A stretch of 64,000 bases of DNA from Halomonas sp. A40-4 (GCF_015767635.1 NZ_CP065230.1:2666001-2730000), one strand, 5' to 3'. Shown: positions 7,281 to 15,736, numbered from the stretch's first letter. Numbers and translations are program-made. Notes: a model not told the origin generated them from the sequence alone.

Positions 7281-8114
7281 TTATTGTCTTGCCAGACGCA
7301 GCGGGCTAGGCGGCGCAAGCCCAGGCGTGGCACGCCAGGGGCTGATGTCCAACCCTCCGCGCCGCACATAGCGCGCCAGGACCAATAGTTCAGTGGGCTT
7401 GGTGCGCTGCATCAGGTCGGTAAAAATATGCTCAACGCAATGTTCGTGAAAGTCCTGATGCTGACGATAGCCGATCAAATAGCGCAATAGCCCCTCTCGC
7501 TCGATCTGCGGACCTTTATAGCGAATCATGACGCTGCCCCAATCCGGCTGACCGGTCACTGGGCAGTTGGATTTTAAAAGGTGCGAGTACAGTGTTTCTT
7601 CCACCACCTGATCACCTGCCTTCAAATGGTCAGCACTCGGGGTGTAATCGCTCACCTCGATATCCAACGCATCTAGGCACTCCCCCGGAAGCTGCCGAGG
7701 CGCCAAGGTGTCGGCGTCAACATCAAAAAGCTCGACGCCAACCGGCGCATTCGCTGCGTCTGCTAAATCCCGGGTTAATGTCGCAATGACGTCGTCTTGA
7801 TTGGCAAAGCGAGTCTGATTAAAGCTGTTGAGGTATAGCTTCCAGGATTTTGACTCAATCAGATTGGGTGAGTCAGCGGGCAAACGAAAGCGTGCAACAG
7901 CCACCACCGGCTTGCCACGCCCGTTCAGCCAGGACACCTCAAACGCATGCCACTCGTCCTCACCGACAAACGGCAGCCTGCCCTCGACAATGCCCAACGG
8001 GGCTCGATTGGCCGCACGGGGAATCGGATACAAAAGGTCAGGATCATAGGCGTCTGGATAAGCAGATTCGCGCCCCAGCGGTGCCTCCATCAGTGTTTCG
8101 GGTCGATGCGACAT
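7281..8114 (-). CDS. queF: NADPH-dependent 7-cyano-7-deazaguanine reductase
   Basis: A 277-residue type II QueF, which reduces preQ0 to preQ1 in queuosine biosynthesis. The tandem T-fold halves are present. The active-site cysteine is C184 (SNCPVTGQPDWG) with D191 seven residues on, and the preQ0-binding glutamate lies in the FHEHCVEHIF region. The length is close to E. coli QueF (282). It lies alone between the nitroreductase and the ABC transporter genes, 3 bp from the latter, so read-through from the transporter genes is possible. Confidence 0.95.
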   Translation of the reverse strand: MSHRPETLMEAPLGRESAYPDAYDPDLLYPIPRAANRAPLGIVEGRLPFVGEDEWHAFEVSWLNGRGKPVVAVARFRLPADSPNLIESKSWKLYLNSFNQTRFANQDDVIATLTRDLADAANAPVGVELFDVDADTLAPRQLPGECLDALDIEVSDYTPSADHLKAGDQVVEETLYSHLLKSNCPVTGQPDWGSVMIRYKGPQIEREGLLRYLIGYRQHQDFHEHCVEHIFTDLMQRTKPTELLVLARYVRRGGLDISPWRATPGLAPPSPLRLARQ

Positions 8115-8117
8115 GAC

Positions 8118-8891
8118 TTAACTCCGGATTCCTTTACCACGTTCCAACATGCGAAGCGCTACGACAAACAACACGACAATGAAGCCCAGGACGGCAGCCA
8201 AGGCCCAGCCAACCGGGATATCCGACACACCCAGGAAGCCATAGCGGAAGACATTCACCATGTACAGAATCGGGTTGAGCATCGACACGCCCTGCCAGAA
8301 ATCGGGCAGCATGGAAATCGAGTAAAACACTCCCCCCAGGTAGGTCAGCGGCGTGAGGATAAAGGTCGGCACGATGGAAATGTCGTCGAATTTATTGGCC
8401 AGCAGCGCGTTGATAAAACCACCGATGGAAAACAGCGCCGACGTCAATACCACCACCAGCACGGTCAGAAACGGATGCTCGACGGTCAGGCGAGTAAAAA
8501 ACAGCGAAACAATGGTCACAATCAGCCCGACGCCAAGACCACGGGCCATACCGCCAAAAATGAAACCGGATAAGATGACCCAGTTAGGCATCGGCGAGAC
8601 CATCATCTCTTCAATCGAACGCTGGAACTTGTTCGAGAAGAAGCTGGAGGCGACGTTGGAATAGCTGTTGGTGATCACCGACATCATGATCAGCCCGGGA
8701 ACAATAAAGTCCATGTACGTGAAGCCGTCCATCGCCCCAATGCGCGAGCCGATCAGATTGCCAAAGATAATGAAGTACATGGCCATAGTGATAGAGGGTG
8801 GCAACAAGGTTTGCGGCCATATCCGCGTAAAGCGCTTGATCTCCTTGAGTACCAGCGTCCACAGGGCGATGAGCGTTTGACTGGCGTTCAT
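8118..8891 (-). CDS. yadH: ABC-2 type exporter permease (YadH family)
   Basis: A 257-residue membrane protein with about six hydrophobic segments and the ABC-2 permease signature (QTLLPPSITMAMYFIIFG near the start, EEMMVSPMPNWVIL in the middle, TPLTYLGGVFYS near the end). It pairs with the ATPase encoded just upstream on the same strand; start and stop overlap by ATGA. YadGH-type exporters form a homodimeric permease with a soluble ATPase. The substrate is unknown. Confidence 0.92.
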   Translation of the reverse strand: MNASQTLIALWTLVLKEIKRFTRIWPQTLLPPSITMAMYFIIFGNLIGSRIGAMDGFTYMDFIVPGLIMMSVITNSYSNVASSFFSNKFQRSIEEMMVSPMPNWVILSGFIFGGMARGLGVGLIVTIVSLFFTRLTVEHPFLTVLVVVLTSALFSIGGFINALLANKFDDISIVPTFILTPLTYLGGVFYSISMLPDFWQGVSMLNPILYMVNVFRYGFLGVSDIPVGWALAAVLGFIVVLFVVALRMLERGKGIRS

Positions 8892-9862
8892 ACCCGCGCC
8901 TCCTGTGCTTGAGGCTGCTCTGCCCGTTGATCGATCGCGCTCTGACCGCCTTCCACCATCGACACAAACATTTCCTCCAGGCGGTTGGCGCGGTTGCGCA
9001 TGGAGACAACCTGCAAGCCCTGCTCGGTTAATGCACCAAACACATCATTGAGTCGCTGGCCACGATGGATCACCAATGATAGCTGCGAGGCTTCCACTCG
9101 CTGGATATCAAATCCCTCCACCACGGGGGTATCACTGACAGGGACAGCAAGGTCCAACAGAAAGGTCTCTCGACTCAGTTCGGTGAGCAACTCCCGCACA
9201 CTGGTGTTACGGACGATTTCGCCGTGATTAATGATCGCGATATTGCGGCACAGGCTCTCGGCCTCCTCCAGGTAATGCGTCGTCAGAATGATCGTAGTGC
9301 CTTCGTCACGATTAATGCGGCGCATGTACTCCCACATGCTACGGCGTAGCTCGATATCCACGCCCGCGGTCGGCTCGTCAAGGATCAGCAATTTAGGTCG
9401 GTGCATCAAGGCACGCGCAATCATCAAGCGGCGTTTCATGCCGCCGGACAGCATTCTTGCGCTGCCATTGCGCTTGTCCCACAGCCCCAAGTCGGTCAAC
9501 AGTTGCTCGGCGCGAGGCAGCGCCTCACGACGCGTCATACCGTAATAGCCCGCTTGCGCCAGCACGATATCGAGCACTTTTTCGAACTGGTTAAAATTAA
9601 ACTCTTGCGGTACCACGCCGATCTGGTATTTCGCTTTAGAGAAGTCTTTATCGATATCGATACCAAAGACCGATACCTTTCCCTGGGTCTTCTGCACCAA
9701 CGAACAAACCACGCCCAAGGTAGTAGACTTGCCTGCGCCATTGGGGCCCAGGAGCGCAAAAAAATCGCCCTGCTGGACGTCGAGATCAATACCTTTTAGC
9801 GCTTGAAAGCCGTTACCGTACTCTTTGGTAAGGCCACGTATCGACAATGCCGGTTCGGCCAT
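8888..9862 (-). CDS. yadG: ABC transporter ATP-binding protein (YadG family)
   Basis: A 324-residue ATPase. Walker A is GPNGAGKST, the Q-loop is in VVPQEFNF, the signature is LSGGMKRR, Walker B is LLILDEP, and the switch histidine is in LTTHYLEE. After the nucleotide-binding domain comes a C-terminal extension of about 90 residues typical of YadG/DrrA-like subunits. I prefer ATG9862 (MAEPALS), 7 bases after an AGGA; ATG9868 is possible. It drives the YadH-like permease encoded next. Confidence 0.93.
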   Translation of the reverse strand: MAEPALSIRGLTKEYGNGFQALKGIDLDVQQGDFFALLGPNGAGKSTTLGVVCSLVQKTQGKVSVFGIDIDKDFSKAKYQIGVVPQEFNFNQFEKVLDIVLAQAGYYGMTRREALPRAEQLLTDLGLWDKRNGSARMLSGGMKRRLMIARALMHRPKLLILDEPTAGVDIELRRSMWEYMRRINRDEGTTIILTTHYLEEAESLCRNIAIINHGEIVRNTSVRELLTELSRETFLLDLAVPVSDTPVVEGFDIQRVEASQLSLVIHRGQRLNDVFGALTEQGLQVVSMRNRANRLEEMFVSMVEGGQSAIDQRAEQPQAQEARV

Positions 9863-10002
9863 AAACATGTCCTGTCAGCAAAAATAAGGAAGTCATCACA
9901 TGCGTAAACATTAGATATTAGGGCGCAAACTATTTTTTCAAACAGTTCTGCCCCGGAAGGCTATGAATAACTGAAGAGAAGGAAAGTAGAGATGGGTGCG
10001 CT

Positions 10003-10080
10003 TGGAGCGGGAAAGGAGATCGATCGGACTGGCGCTCCAGCTCACGACCCTAGGCAGTATGCCCTATCTAAGTATGCGCT
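10003..10080 (-). repeat. Degenerate tRNA-Gly stub, copy 1
   Basis: The first 18 bases on the plus strand (to 10020) are identical to the 3' end of the neighbouring tRNA-Gly genes, including CCA. The rest diverges into a block shared with the stub at 10469-10540, containing a small hairpin (GCTGG-AGCG-CCAGT on the minus strand). There is no anticodon arm. It lies just downstream of the last tRNA of the operon. It looks like a tRNA-end repeat rather than a functional tRNA. Confidence 0.6.
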
Positions 10081-10155
10081 TGGAGCGGGAAAGGAGATTC
10101 GAACTCCCGACCCTCGCCTTGGCAAGGCGATGCTCTACCACTGAGCTATTCCCGC
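10081..10155 (-). tRNA. tRNA-Gly(GCC), copy 1
   Basis: A 75-nt tRNA. Acceptor stem GCGGGAA / TTCCCGC, anticodon loop TTGCCAA giving GCC, T-loop GTTCGAAT, encoded CCA. Identical in sequence to the other two Gly copies in this operon. Confidence 0.97.
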
Positions 10156-10177
10156 AGCGCAAAAGACAAGTACGAGA

Positions 10178-10253
10178 TGGCGTCCCATAGGGGGTTCGAA
10201 CCCCTGTTACCGCCGTGAAAGGGCGGTGTCCTGGACCACTAGACGAATGGGAC
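10178..10253 (-). tRNA. tRNA-Glu(TTC), copy 1
   Basis: A 76-nt tRNA. Acceptor GTCCCAT / ATGGGAC, anticodon loop CTTTCAC giving TTC, T-loop GGTTCGAACC, encoded CCA. It precedes tRNA-Gly copy 1 by 22 bp in the direction of transcription. Confidence 0.97.
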
Positions 10254-10275
10254 ACTGTGCAAGCATAAAATTAAT

Positions 10276-10350
10276 TGGAGCGGGAAAGGAGATTCGAACT
10301 CCCGACCCTCGCCTTGGCAAGGCGATGCTCTACCACTGAGCTATTCCCGC
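10276..10350 (-). tRNA. tRNA-Gly(GCC), copy 2
   Basis: 75 nt, identical to copies 1 and 3, with anticodon GCC and encoded CCA. It is the second gene of the second Glu-Gly pair, in one minus-strand operon. Confidence 0.97.
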
Positions 10351-10387
10351 TTTATAAACCTACGCCTAACGCATTCTCGCTATCGGA

Positions 10388-10463
10388 TGGCGTCCCATAG
10401 GGGGTTCGAACCCCTGTTACCGCCGTGAAAGGGCGGTGTCCTGGACCACTAGACGAATGGGAC
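10388..10463 (-). tRNA. tRNA-Glu(TTC), copy 2
   Basis: 76 nt, identical to the other Glu copies, anticodon TTC and encoded CCA. It is 37 bp before tRNA-Gly copy 2 in the direction of transcription and directly follows the stub at 10469-10540. Confidence 0.97.
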
Positions 10464-10468
10464 GCAAT

Positions 10469-10540
10469 TGGAGCGGGAAAGAAGATTCGACCGGGCTGGC
10501 GTTCCAGCTCACGACCCTCGTCTGCTTTACCACACACCTA
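10469..10540 (-). repeat. Degenerate tRNA-Gly stub, copy 2
   Basis: The plus-strand start (TGGAGCGGGAAA then AGATTCGA) copies the tRNA-Gly 3' end with one change. A block containing a hairpin (GCTGG-AACG-CCAGC on the minus strand) replaces the T-stem side. CGACCCTCG and a TGCT-TTACCAC remnant of the D arm follow, with the anticodon arm missing. The stub shares about 50 bp with the one at 10003. It lies inside the operon, downstream of tRNA-Gly copy 3. Confidence 0.6.
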
Positions 10541-10542
10541 AT

Positions 10543-10617
10543 TGGAGCGGGAAAGGAGATTCGAACTCCCGACCCTCGCCTTGGCAAGGCGATGCTCTAC
10601 CACTGAGCTATTCCCGC
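10543..10617 (-). tRNA. tRNA-Gly(GCC), copy 3
   Basis: 75 nt, identical to copies 1 and 2, anticodon GCC and encoded CCA. It follows tRNA-Glu copy 3 by 24 bp. Confidence 0.97.
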
Positions 10618-10641
10618 ACTCCGATACCTTAACGATTTAGT

Positions 10642-10717
10642 TGGCGTCCCATAGGGGGTTCGAACCCCTGTTACCGCCGTGAAAGGGCGGTGTCCTGGAC
10701 CACTAGACGAATGGGAC
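10642..10717 (-). tRNA. tRNA-Glu(TTC), copy 3 (first gene of the tRNA operon)
   Basis: 76 nt, identical to the other Glu copies, anticodon TTC and encoded CCA. It is promoter-proximal: a sigma-70 promoter lies about 30 bp upstream on the same strand. Confidence 0.97.
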
Positions 10718-10745
10718 GTCGCAATGCCTCGTCGAGGTGGCGCGT

Positions 10746-10774
10746 ATGTTACTCACCCCTTATTGAACTGTCAA
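10746..10774 (-). promoter_or_regulatory. Sigma-70 promoter of the Glu-Gly tRNA operon
   Basis: On the minus strand, a consensus -35 TTGACA (10769-10774) and -10 TAACAT (10746-10751) are 17 bp apart. A GC-rich discriminator (ACGCGCC) follows the -10, as is typical of stringently controlled stable-RNA promoters. Transcription would begin about 20 bp before tRNA-Glu copy 3. Confidence 0.8.
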
Positions 10775-10949
10775 GCATTCCCGGCCCAATCGCCCTTCCC
10801 GACTCGGCAGCGTCACTTCCATCAACGCAGGCACATAGCCGCCTCAAGGTGGTGCACAAAGCATGACGCGGCGCGCCAGCTGAGTGCAACGGCCACCACG
10901 GTAGCGGTAAGCGACAGCCGATAAACACTGTAAAAATCTTTTATTTAAA

Positions 10950-10965
10950 ATAAAATCGATTTTAT
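10950..10965 (+). promoter_or_regulatory. Perfect 16-bp palindrome, candidate operator of the TRAP operon
   Basis: ATAAAATCGATTTTAT is its own reverse complement and sits 65 bp before the dctP start, in an A/T-rich stretch that could also carry the promoter. Its size and position suit a dimeric repressor such as a GntR- or IclR-type regulator. No regulator gene is adjacent, so the protein that binds it is unknown. Confidence 0.6.
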
Positions 10966-11029
10966 GGCATGGCGTTTGCTAACACCTTGGTGGGACAAAC
11001 TTGATTTCTCCACCGCCAAGAGGTGACTC

Positions 11030-12133
11030 ATGACCTTTACACGCCGCAAGTTTCTTACGACCGCCGCTGTTTCATCCACTGCAGGATTGGTATTGGGAGC
11101 TCCCAGCATTGCGCGAGCACAGTCGTCCGAAACCTTTAACTGGCGCATGACCAATGCCTACGGGCCAGGCTCTCCGTTTTATGTCGAGGGACCCGGCAGC
11201 CCCACCGATGTCATCGAAAAAATCAACACCATGTCGGGTGGTCGCCTCAATATTCAACACTTTGCCGCGGGTGAACTGATCCCGGCGCTCGAGGGGTTTG
11301 AAGCGGTACAGAGCGGCACTATCCAAATGAATGCGGCCAACAGCTATTTCTGGTCAGGCACGACCTTTGCCGCTCAGTATTTCACCACCGTGCCATTCGG
11401 CATGAGCTTTATGGGCCATATGGCCTGGCTTTATCACGGCGGCGGCCTCGAGCTTTGGCACGAGCTTTACGAGCCGTATGGCATGGTCGCCTTCCCGCTG
11501 AATAACACTGGCGTACAAATGACCGGCTGGTTCCGTGAACCAATTGAAGACATCAGCCAGCTTGATGGCCTGCGCATGCGCGTTCCCGGCCTGGCCGGCA
11601 AGGTCTACTCTTCCCTCGGTGTCGATGCCCGCGTATTACCCGGTGGTGAGATTTTCCCGGCGCTGGAACGCGGCGTGATTGACGCCGCCGAATTCGTCGG
11701 CCCTTTCCAGGACCGCCGTATGGGACTTCAAGACGCTGCGAAATACTATTACACCACCGGCTGGCACGAACCCTCCACCACCGGTGAGCTACTGATTTCC
11801 AAATCCCACTGGGACAGTCTGCCAGCAGATCTGCAGATGATTGTTCGCTCGGCGTGCATGGCCGCCTGCCTGGAAAGCCTGACTTGGTCGGAGGCCGTGA
11901 ACGGTGAAGCCATGACCGACCTGGTCGATAATCACGGGGTCATCGCCAATCAACTGCCAGAATCAATCGTCAATGCACTGCGCGAAGCCACGCTGGATAC
12001 GCTGCAAACCGAAGCCAACGCCGATCCGGCGGTACGCAAAATCCACGACAGCTACATGGCCTTCAAGGCTCAACATGACCGCTGGGCAGGTGCCAGTGAA
12101 CGCGCTTGGCTAAGCGATATCATCGGAGTGTGA
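11030..12133 (+). CDS. dctP: TRAP transporter solute-binding protein (DctP family)
   Basis: A 367-residue periplasmic binding protein. The N-terminus MTFTRRKFLTTAAVSSTAG is a twin-arginine signal ending near ARAQS, so it is probably exported folded. The DctP family is recognised by the MRVPGLAGKVYSSLGVDARVLPGGEIFPALERGVIDAAE region, which includes the conserved arginine that grips the ligand carboxylate. Overall it is closest in feel to TakP-like, 2-oxo-acid-binding proteins, but the ligand is not settled. It leads a TRAP operon (dctP-dctQ-dctM) with an amidohydrolase-like gene behind it and a palindromic operator in front. Confidence 0.9.
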   Translation: MTFTRRKFLTTAAVSSTAGLVLGAPSIARAQSSETFNWRMTNAYGPGSPFYVEGPGSPTDVIEKINTMSGGRLNIQHFAAGELIPALEGFEAVQSGTIQMNAANSYFWSGTTFAAQYFTTVPFGMSFMGHMAWLYHGGGLELWHELYEPYGMVAFPLNNTGVQMTGWFREPIEDISQLDGLRMRVPGLAGKVYSSLGVDARVLPGGEIFPALERGVIDAAEFVGPFQDRRMGLQDAAKYYYTTGWHEPSTTGELLISKSHWDSLPADLQMIVRSACMAACLESLTWSEAVNGEAMTDLVDNHGVIANQLPESIVNALREATLDTLQTEANADPAVRKIHDSYMAFKAQHDRWAGASERAWLSDIIGV

Positions 12134-12134
12134 T

Positions 12135-12644
12135 ATGCGAGCGGTAGAAAAGGTAGTTAATAGCATAGAGGTGCTGGTCCGGCTATTTGGCCGGATCGCC
12201 GCCTGGACCTGTGTGTTGCTGGTAGCACTGGTCTCCGGTGATGTAATACTGCGTTACCTGTTCGACTTCGGAGCCCTATGGCTGCAAGAGCTGCAGTGGC
12301 ACTTGATATCGCCCATTGCCCTGTTCGGCATGGCGTATTTGCTACTTAACGACGAACAGGTTCGGGTAGACGTTTTTTACGAGCACTTCCCGGTGCTCGT
12401 AAAACGTACTATCGAGGTGTTCGGCGGGCTCACGCTGCTGGTTATGGGCTTGTATATCGCCTGGCTGACGCTTCCCTGGGTCGCGCAATCGTTTGGCCGC
12501 GGCGAGGGGTCACCCAATCCTGGTGGCCTGCCCTACCGCTGGGTTTTAAAGGCCTTTCTTCCCTTTGGCTTCACCCTGCTTGCGCTGCAGGGACTGGCCC
12601 ATGCACTGCGCAATGCGTTCGCACTCCCCGCACAAGGTGACTAA
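12135..12644 (+). CDS. dctQ: TRAP transporter small permease subunit (DctQ)
   Basis: A 169-residue membrane protein with four hydrophobic segments (about 18-38, 53-71, 91-111, 136-158) and the DctQ hallmark of tryptophans before helix 2 (LWLQELQWHL) followed by LLNDEQVRVDVFYE. It bridges the binding protein and the large subunit in Na+-driven TRAP uptake. The ATG lies 1 bp after the dctP stop and the gene ends 3 bp before dctM, so all three are co-translated. Confidence 0.92.
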   Translation: MRAVEKVVNSIEVLVRLFGRIAAWTCVLLVALVSGDVILRYLFDFGALWLQELQWHLISPIALFGMAYLLLNDEQVRVDVFYEHFPVLVKRTIEVFGGLTLLVMGLYIAWLTLPWVAQSFGRGEGSPNPGGLPYRWVLKAFLPFGFTLLALQGLAHALRNAFALPAQGD

Positions 12645-12647
12645 CCG

Positions 12648-13973
12648 ATGTCTTTAAATGAATGGCTGGCGATCGGCATGATCGGGGCTTTTTTCGTCAT
12701 GCTACTGATCGGCATTCCGGTGGCGATCAGCATTGCCACAACCGCCTTTGTCTTTGGTTTTATCGGCTTTGGTCCGATGCTTTTCAACCTGCTTCCGTCG
12801 CGTATCTACGGCGTGGTAACCAACTACACCTTCATGGCTATCCCGCTGTTCGTTTTCATGGGTGTGATGCTCGAAAAGTCGAAACTTGCCGCCGAACTGA
12901 TCGATGTAGTCGGTCACTTGTTCGGTAATGTATCGGGCGGAATGGGTGTGGCGATTATTTTTGTCGGTGTCCTGCTTGGTGCGGCCACGGGCATCGTCGG
13001 CGCCACCATCGTGACGCTCGGCCTGCTCACCTTGCCGACACTGCTGCGTCGCGGCTACCCCAAGGCACTTGCCAGCGGGATGATATGCGCCTCTGGCACG
13101 CTGGGGCAGATTATTCCTCCAAGCCTTGTGCTCATTCTACTGGCAGAGATCCTGGGTGAGTCGGTGGGCACTATGTTCGCTGCCGCCATGATGCCTGGAT
13201 TGACCCTGGCAGCGGTGTACATTATTGCCATTCTTGCGCTCGCCGCCTGGAAACCCCATCTAATGCCACCGATCCCTGCCGAAGAGCGTGCCCAAATGGG
13301 CAAGGCGCAATTGTTACGCAAGGTCATACTGGTGGTAGGCCCGCCGGTGGGCTTGGTCGTTGCCGTGCTTGGCTCGATCATCGGCGGCATTGCCGCGCCC
13401 ACTGAAGCCGCCGCCATGGGCGCGCTGGGCGCCCTGGTATTTGTTGCCAGCTCCGGGCGGCTTAGCCTTGACCTACTGACAGAGGTCGCGAAGGCAACGC
13501 TGATCATCTCATCCATGGTCTTCTTTATCCTAATCAGCGCGCAGGTATTCGGCCTGGCGTTTCGTGGTCTTGGCGGCGAGCACCTGGTAGCGCGTATGTT
13601 CGAGTGGGTACCCGGCGGTGAGATAGGTGCACTGCTCTTCATGCTACTGCTGATGTTTGTGCTCGGTTTCTTTCTCGAGTGGATAGAAATCAGCTATATC
13701 GCCCTGCCGTTGTTCTTGCCCTTTTTTATCCAGATGGGCGTTGACATGGTGTGGCTGGGCATTCTGGTGGGGCTGGTGCTGCAAACCTCGTTTTTAACGC
13801 CGCCCTTCGGCTGGTCACTGTTTTTCCTCAAAGGCGTCGCCCCCAAAGGCGTCACCACGCTGGATATCTATCTCGGCGTGCTACCGTTTATCGCTTTACA
13901 GTTTCTCGCCATTGCCATGGTGATACTATTTCCGGGTATTGCCACGTGGCTGCCTGCCGCCATTGGCTGGTAA
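12648..13973 (+). CDS. dctM: TRAP transporter large permease subunit (DctM)
   Basis: A 441-residue integral membrane protein with about twelve hydrophobic segments. Family motifs include GIPVAISI near the start, ASGTLGQIIPPSLVLILLAE in the middle and TPPFGWSLFFLKGVAP near the end. This subunit is the Na+-coupled transport channel of the ion transporter superfamily. It sits in tight operon order with dctP and dctQ, 30 bp before the hydrolase-like gene. Confidence 0.94.
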   Translation: MSLNEWLAIGMIGAFFVMLLIGIPVAISIATTAFVFGFIGFGPMLFNLLPSRIYGVVTNYTFMAIPLFVFMGVMLEKSKLAAELIDVVGHLFGNVSGGMGVAIIFVGVLLGAATGIVGATIVTLGLLTLPTLLRRGYPKALASGMICASGTLGQIIPPSLVLILLAEILGESVGTMFAAAMMPGLTLAAVYIIAILALAAWKPHLMPPIPAEERAQMGKAQLLRKVILVVGPPVGLVVAVLGSIIGGIAAPTEAAAMGALGALVFVASSGRLSLDLLTEVAKATLIISSMVFFILISAQVFGLAFRGLGGEHLVARMFEWVPGGEIGALLFMLLLMFVLGFFLEWIEISYIALPLFLPFFIQMGVDMVWLGILVGLVLQTSFLTPPFGWSLFFLKGVAPKGVTTLDIYLGVLPFIALQFLAIAMVILFPGIATWLPAAIGW

Positions 13974-14003
13974 ACCTCAGGCTCAATAATAAAAGGACAG
14001 CTT

Positions 14004-15590
14004 ATGCTCCATACGCAACGTAGCTTCAGCGGCAGTTGTGTCGCTCCGCACCACCTCGCCGCCAGTGCCGGTCGAGACGTACTCAAGCAGGGGGGCAACG
14101 CCGTGGAAGCCATGGTCGCGGCCGCGGCCACCATCGCCGTGGTCTATCCGCACATGAATGCTCTTGGCGGTGATGGCTTCTGGTTAATCCATGAGCCTGG
14201 CAAGGCACCAGTGGCCATTGATGCCTGCGGCCCAGCTGCGGGGTTGGCCAATGCGGATTTCTATGCCGGTGACACGCAGATTCCCGAACGCGGTCCTAAA
14301 GCAGCCCTCACCATGGGAGGCACGGTAAGCGGCTGGCAGGAGGCGCTAGCGGTTGCCGCCGACTGGGGAAAACCTCTACCGCTGACAACGCTGCTGGCCG
14401 ATGCCATTGGTCATGCACAAAAAGGCGTCGCGGTTTCCAAGAGCCAGGAAACGCTGACTGCCAAGCACCTGGAGCGCTTATCACAAAGCCCTGGGTTCAG
14501 CGAGGCACTTCTGGTCGATGGTCAAGCGCCCAGAGAAGGCGACCGGCTTCGCCAGCCGCGTTTGGCCGCGACGCTGGAACGACTGGCCACGGCCGGTCTG
14601 GATGATTTTTATCGCGGTAAGTTGGCCGAAAGCATGGCCCGGGATTTGGAGATGCTGGGTAGCCCGCTGCGTTTGCAGGACTTCCACGAGTATCGCGCCC
14701 AGCGCGTGACACCCCTGGAAGTAGGCCTCACCGACGCCACCTTGTATAACCTCCCTGCCCCTACCCAGGGGGTGGCGTCGCTGATGATCCTCGCCATTTA
14801 CGAGCGCATCAAAGCCACCGAACCCAATGGCTTTGGTCACTTGCACGGCCTCATTGAAGCCACCAAGCGCGCCTTCATGCTGCGTGACCAATACGTCACG
14901 GACCCGGCGCGGGTCCCCACCTCGCTTCAAGGGTTACTCAGCGACGAACGCATTGCCGCTGAGGCTGCCCAGATCGACTCATCCAAAGCACTGCCCTGGC
15001 CCCACGATCCAGCGCCAGGCGATACCGTCTGGATGGGCGCGGTAGATAGCGAGGGTCGAGCAGTCAGCTTCATACAAAGCATCTACTGGGAGTTTGGCAG
15101 CGGCGTTGTCCTGCCGGAAAGCGGCGTGCTATGGCAGAACCGCGGTATCAGCTTCTCGCTTGACCCGGAATCGCTTCGTGGACTGGCCCCTGGGCGCAAG
15201 CCTTTCCATACGCTTAACCCAGCGATGGCCCGGTTTAACGATGGCCGTACCATGGTCTACGGCACCATGGGCGGTGAGGGTCAGCCGCAATCGCAAGCCG
15301 CGGTCTTCTCGCGCTACGCGTTTCACCACATACCGTTGCAGCAGGCGGTTACCGCACCACGTTGGCTCCTGGGCCGTACTTGGGGCGAATCGAGCATGAA
15401 CTTAAAACTCGAGGATCGCTTTGACGCCAAACTGGTGGCAGCGCTCAAGGCGGCTGGGCATGATGTCGAAGTGCTCGATGAGCCGTTCAGCGACACCATG
15501 GGACATGCGGGAGGTATCGTTCATCACCCTGACGGGCTGATTGAAAGCGCTCACGACCCGCGTAGTAACGGTGGCGCGGCCAGCGTTTGA
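14004..15590 (+). CDS. Gamma-glutamyltransferase-family Ntn hydrolase (HpxW-like)
   Basis: A 528-residue protein of the gamma-glutamyltransferase fold, a class of self-cleaving proenzymes. T341 in GDTVWMGAVD is at the expected autocleavage/nucleophile position. The N-terminal half has the family's SAGRDVLKQGGNAVEAMVAAA and NALGGDGFWL. There is no signal peptide, unlike classic periplasmic GGT, and the length is close to oxamate amidohydrolase HpxW (about 524), so a cytoplasmic amidohydrolase is more likely than glutathione cleavage. It follows dctM with its own AAAGGA site and probably processes what the TRAP system imports. The substrate is unproven. Confidence 0.8.
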   Translation: MLHTQRSFSGSCVAPHHLAASAGRDVLKQGGNAVEAMVAAAATIAVVYPHMNALGGDGFWLIHEPGKAPVAIDACGPAAGLANADFYAGDTQIPERGPKAALTMGGTVSGWQEALAVAADWGKPLPLTTLLADAIGHAQKGVAVSKSQETLTAKHLERLSQSPGFSEALLVDGQAPREGDRLRQPRLAATLERLATAGLDDFYRGKLAESMARDLEMLGSPLRLQDFHEYRAQRVTPLEVGLTDATLYNLPAPTQGVASLMILAIYERIKATEPNGFGHLHGLIEATKRAFMLRDQYVTDPARVPTSLQGLLSDERIAAEAAQIDSSKALPWPHDPAPGDTVWMGAVDSEGRAVSFIQSIYWEFGSGVVLPESGVLWQNRGISFSLDPESLRGLAPGRKPFHTLNPAMARFNDGRTMVYGTMGGEGQPQSQAAVFSRYAFHHIPLQQAVTAPRWLLGRTWGESSMNLKLEDRFDAKLVAALKAAGHDVEVLDEPFSDTMGHAGGIVHHPDGLIESAHDPRSNGGAASV

Positions 15591-15736
15591 TGGCTTGGCT
15601 GGCGATTTTTGCCGATATTGCGCATCCTGAACTCAAGCAGGCCAGGCACTGTCATTGACGATAGTGCCCTTGGCGATAAAGTCCTTTACGATAGTGATAC
15701 GCTATCCTGAGTCAGGAAGCGGGAGAGGAGACCCCC

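Larger units (their letters stand above)
10718..11029. other. Intergenic region between tRNA operon and TRAP operon
   Basis: About 310 bp without a gene. It holds the leftward tRNA promoter (10746-10774) and, near the TRAP operon, an A/T-rich stretch with a perfect 16-bp palindrome (10950-10965). Between about 10780 and 10920 I see no coding or RNA signal. Confidence 0.7.

Noticed and set aside
10679-10924. Open frame beginning inside tRNA-Glu copy 3
   Set aside because: The start is inside a tRNA gene on the opposite strand and the frame covers the tRNA promoter. It is a typical chance frame over tRNA sequence.
15655-15700. Promoter of msrB with two ACGATAGTG motifs
   Set aside because: The motifs repeat, but no -35/-10 pair with proper spacing could be defined, so no promoter was recorded.
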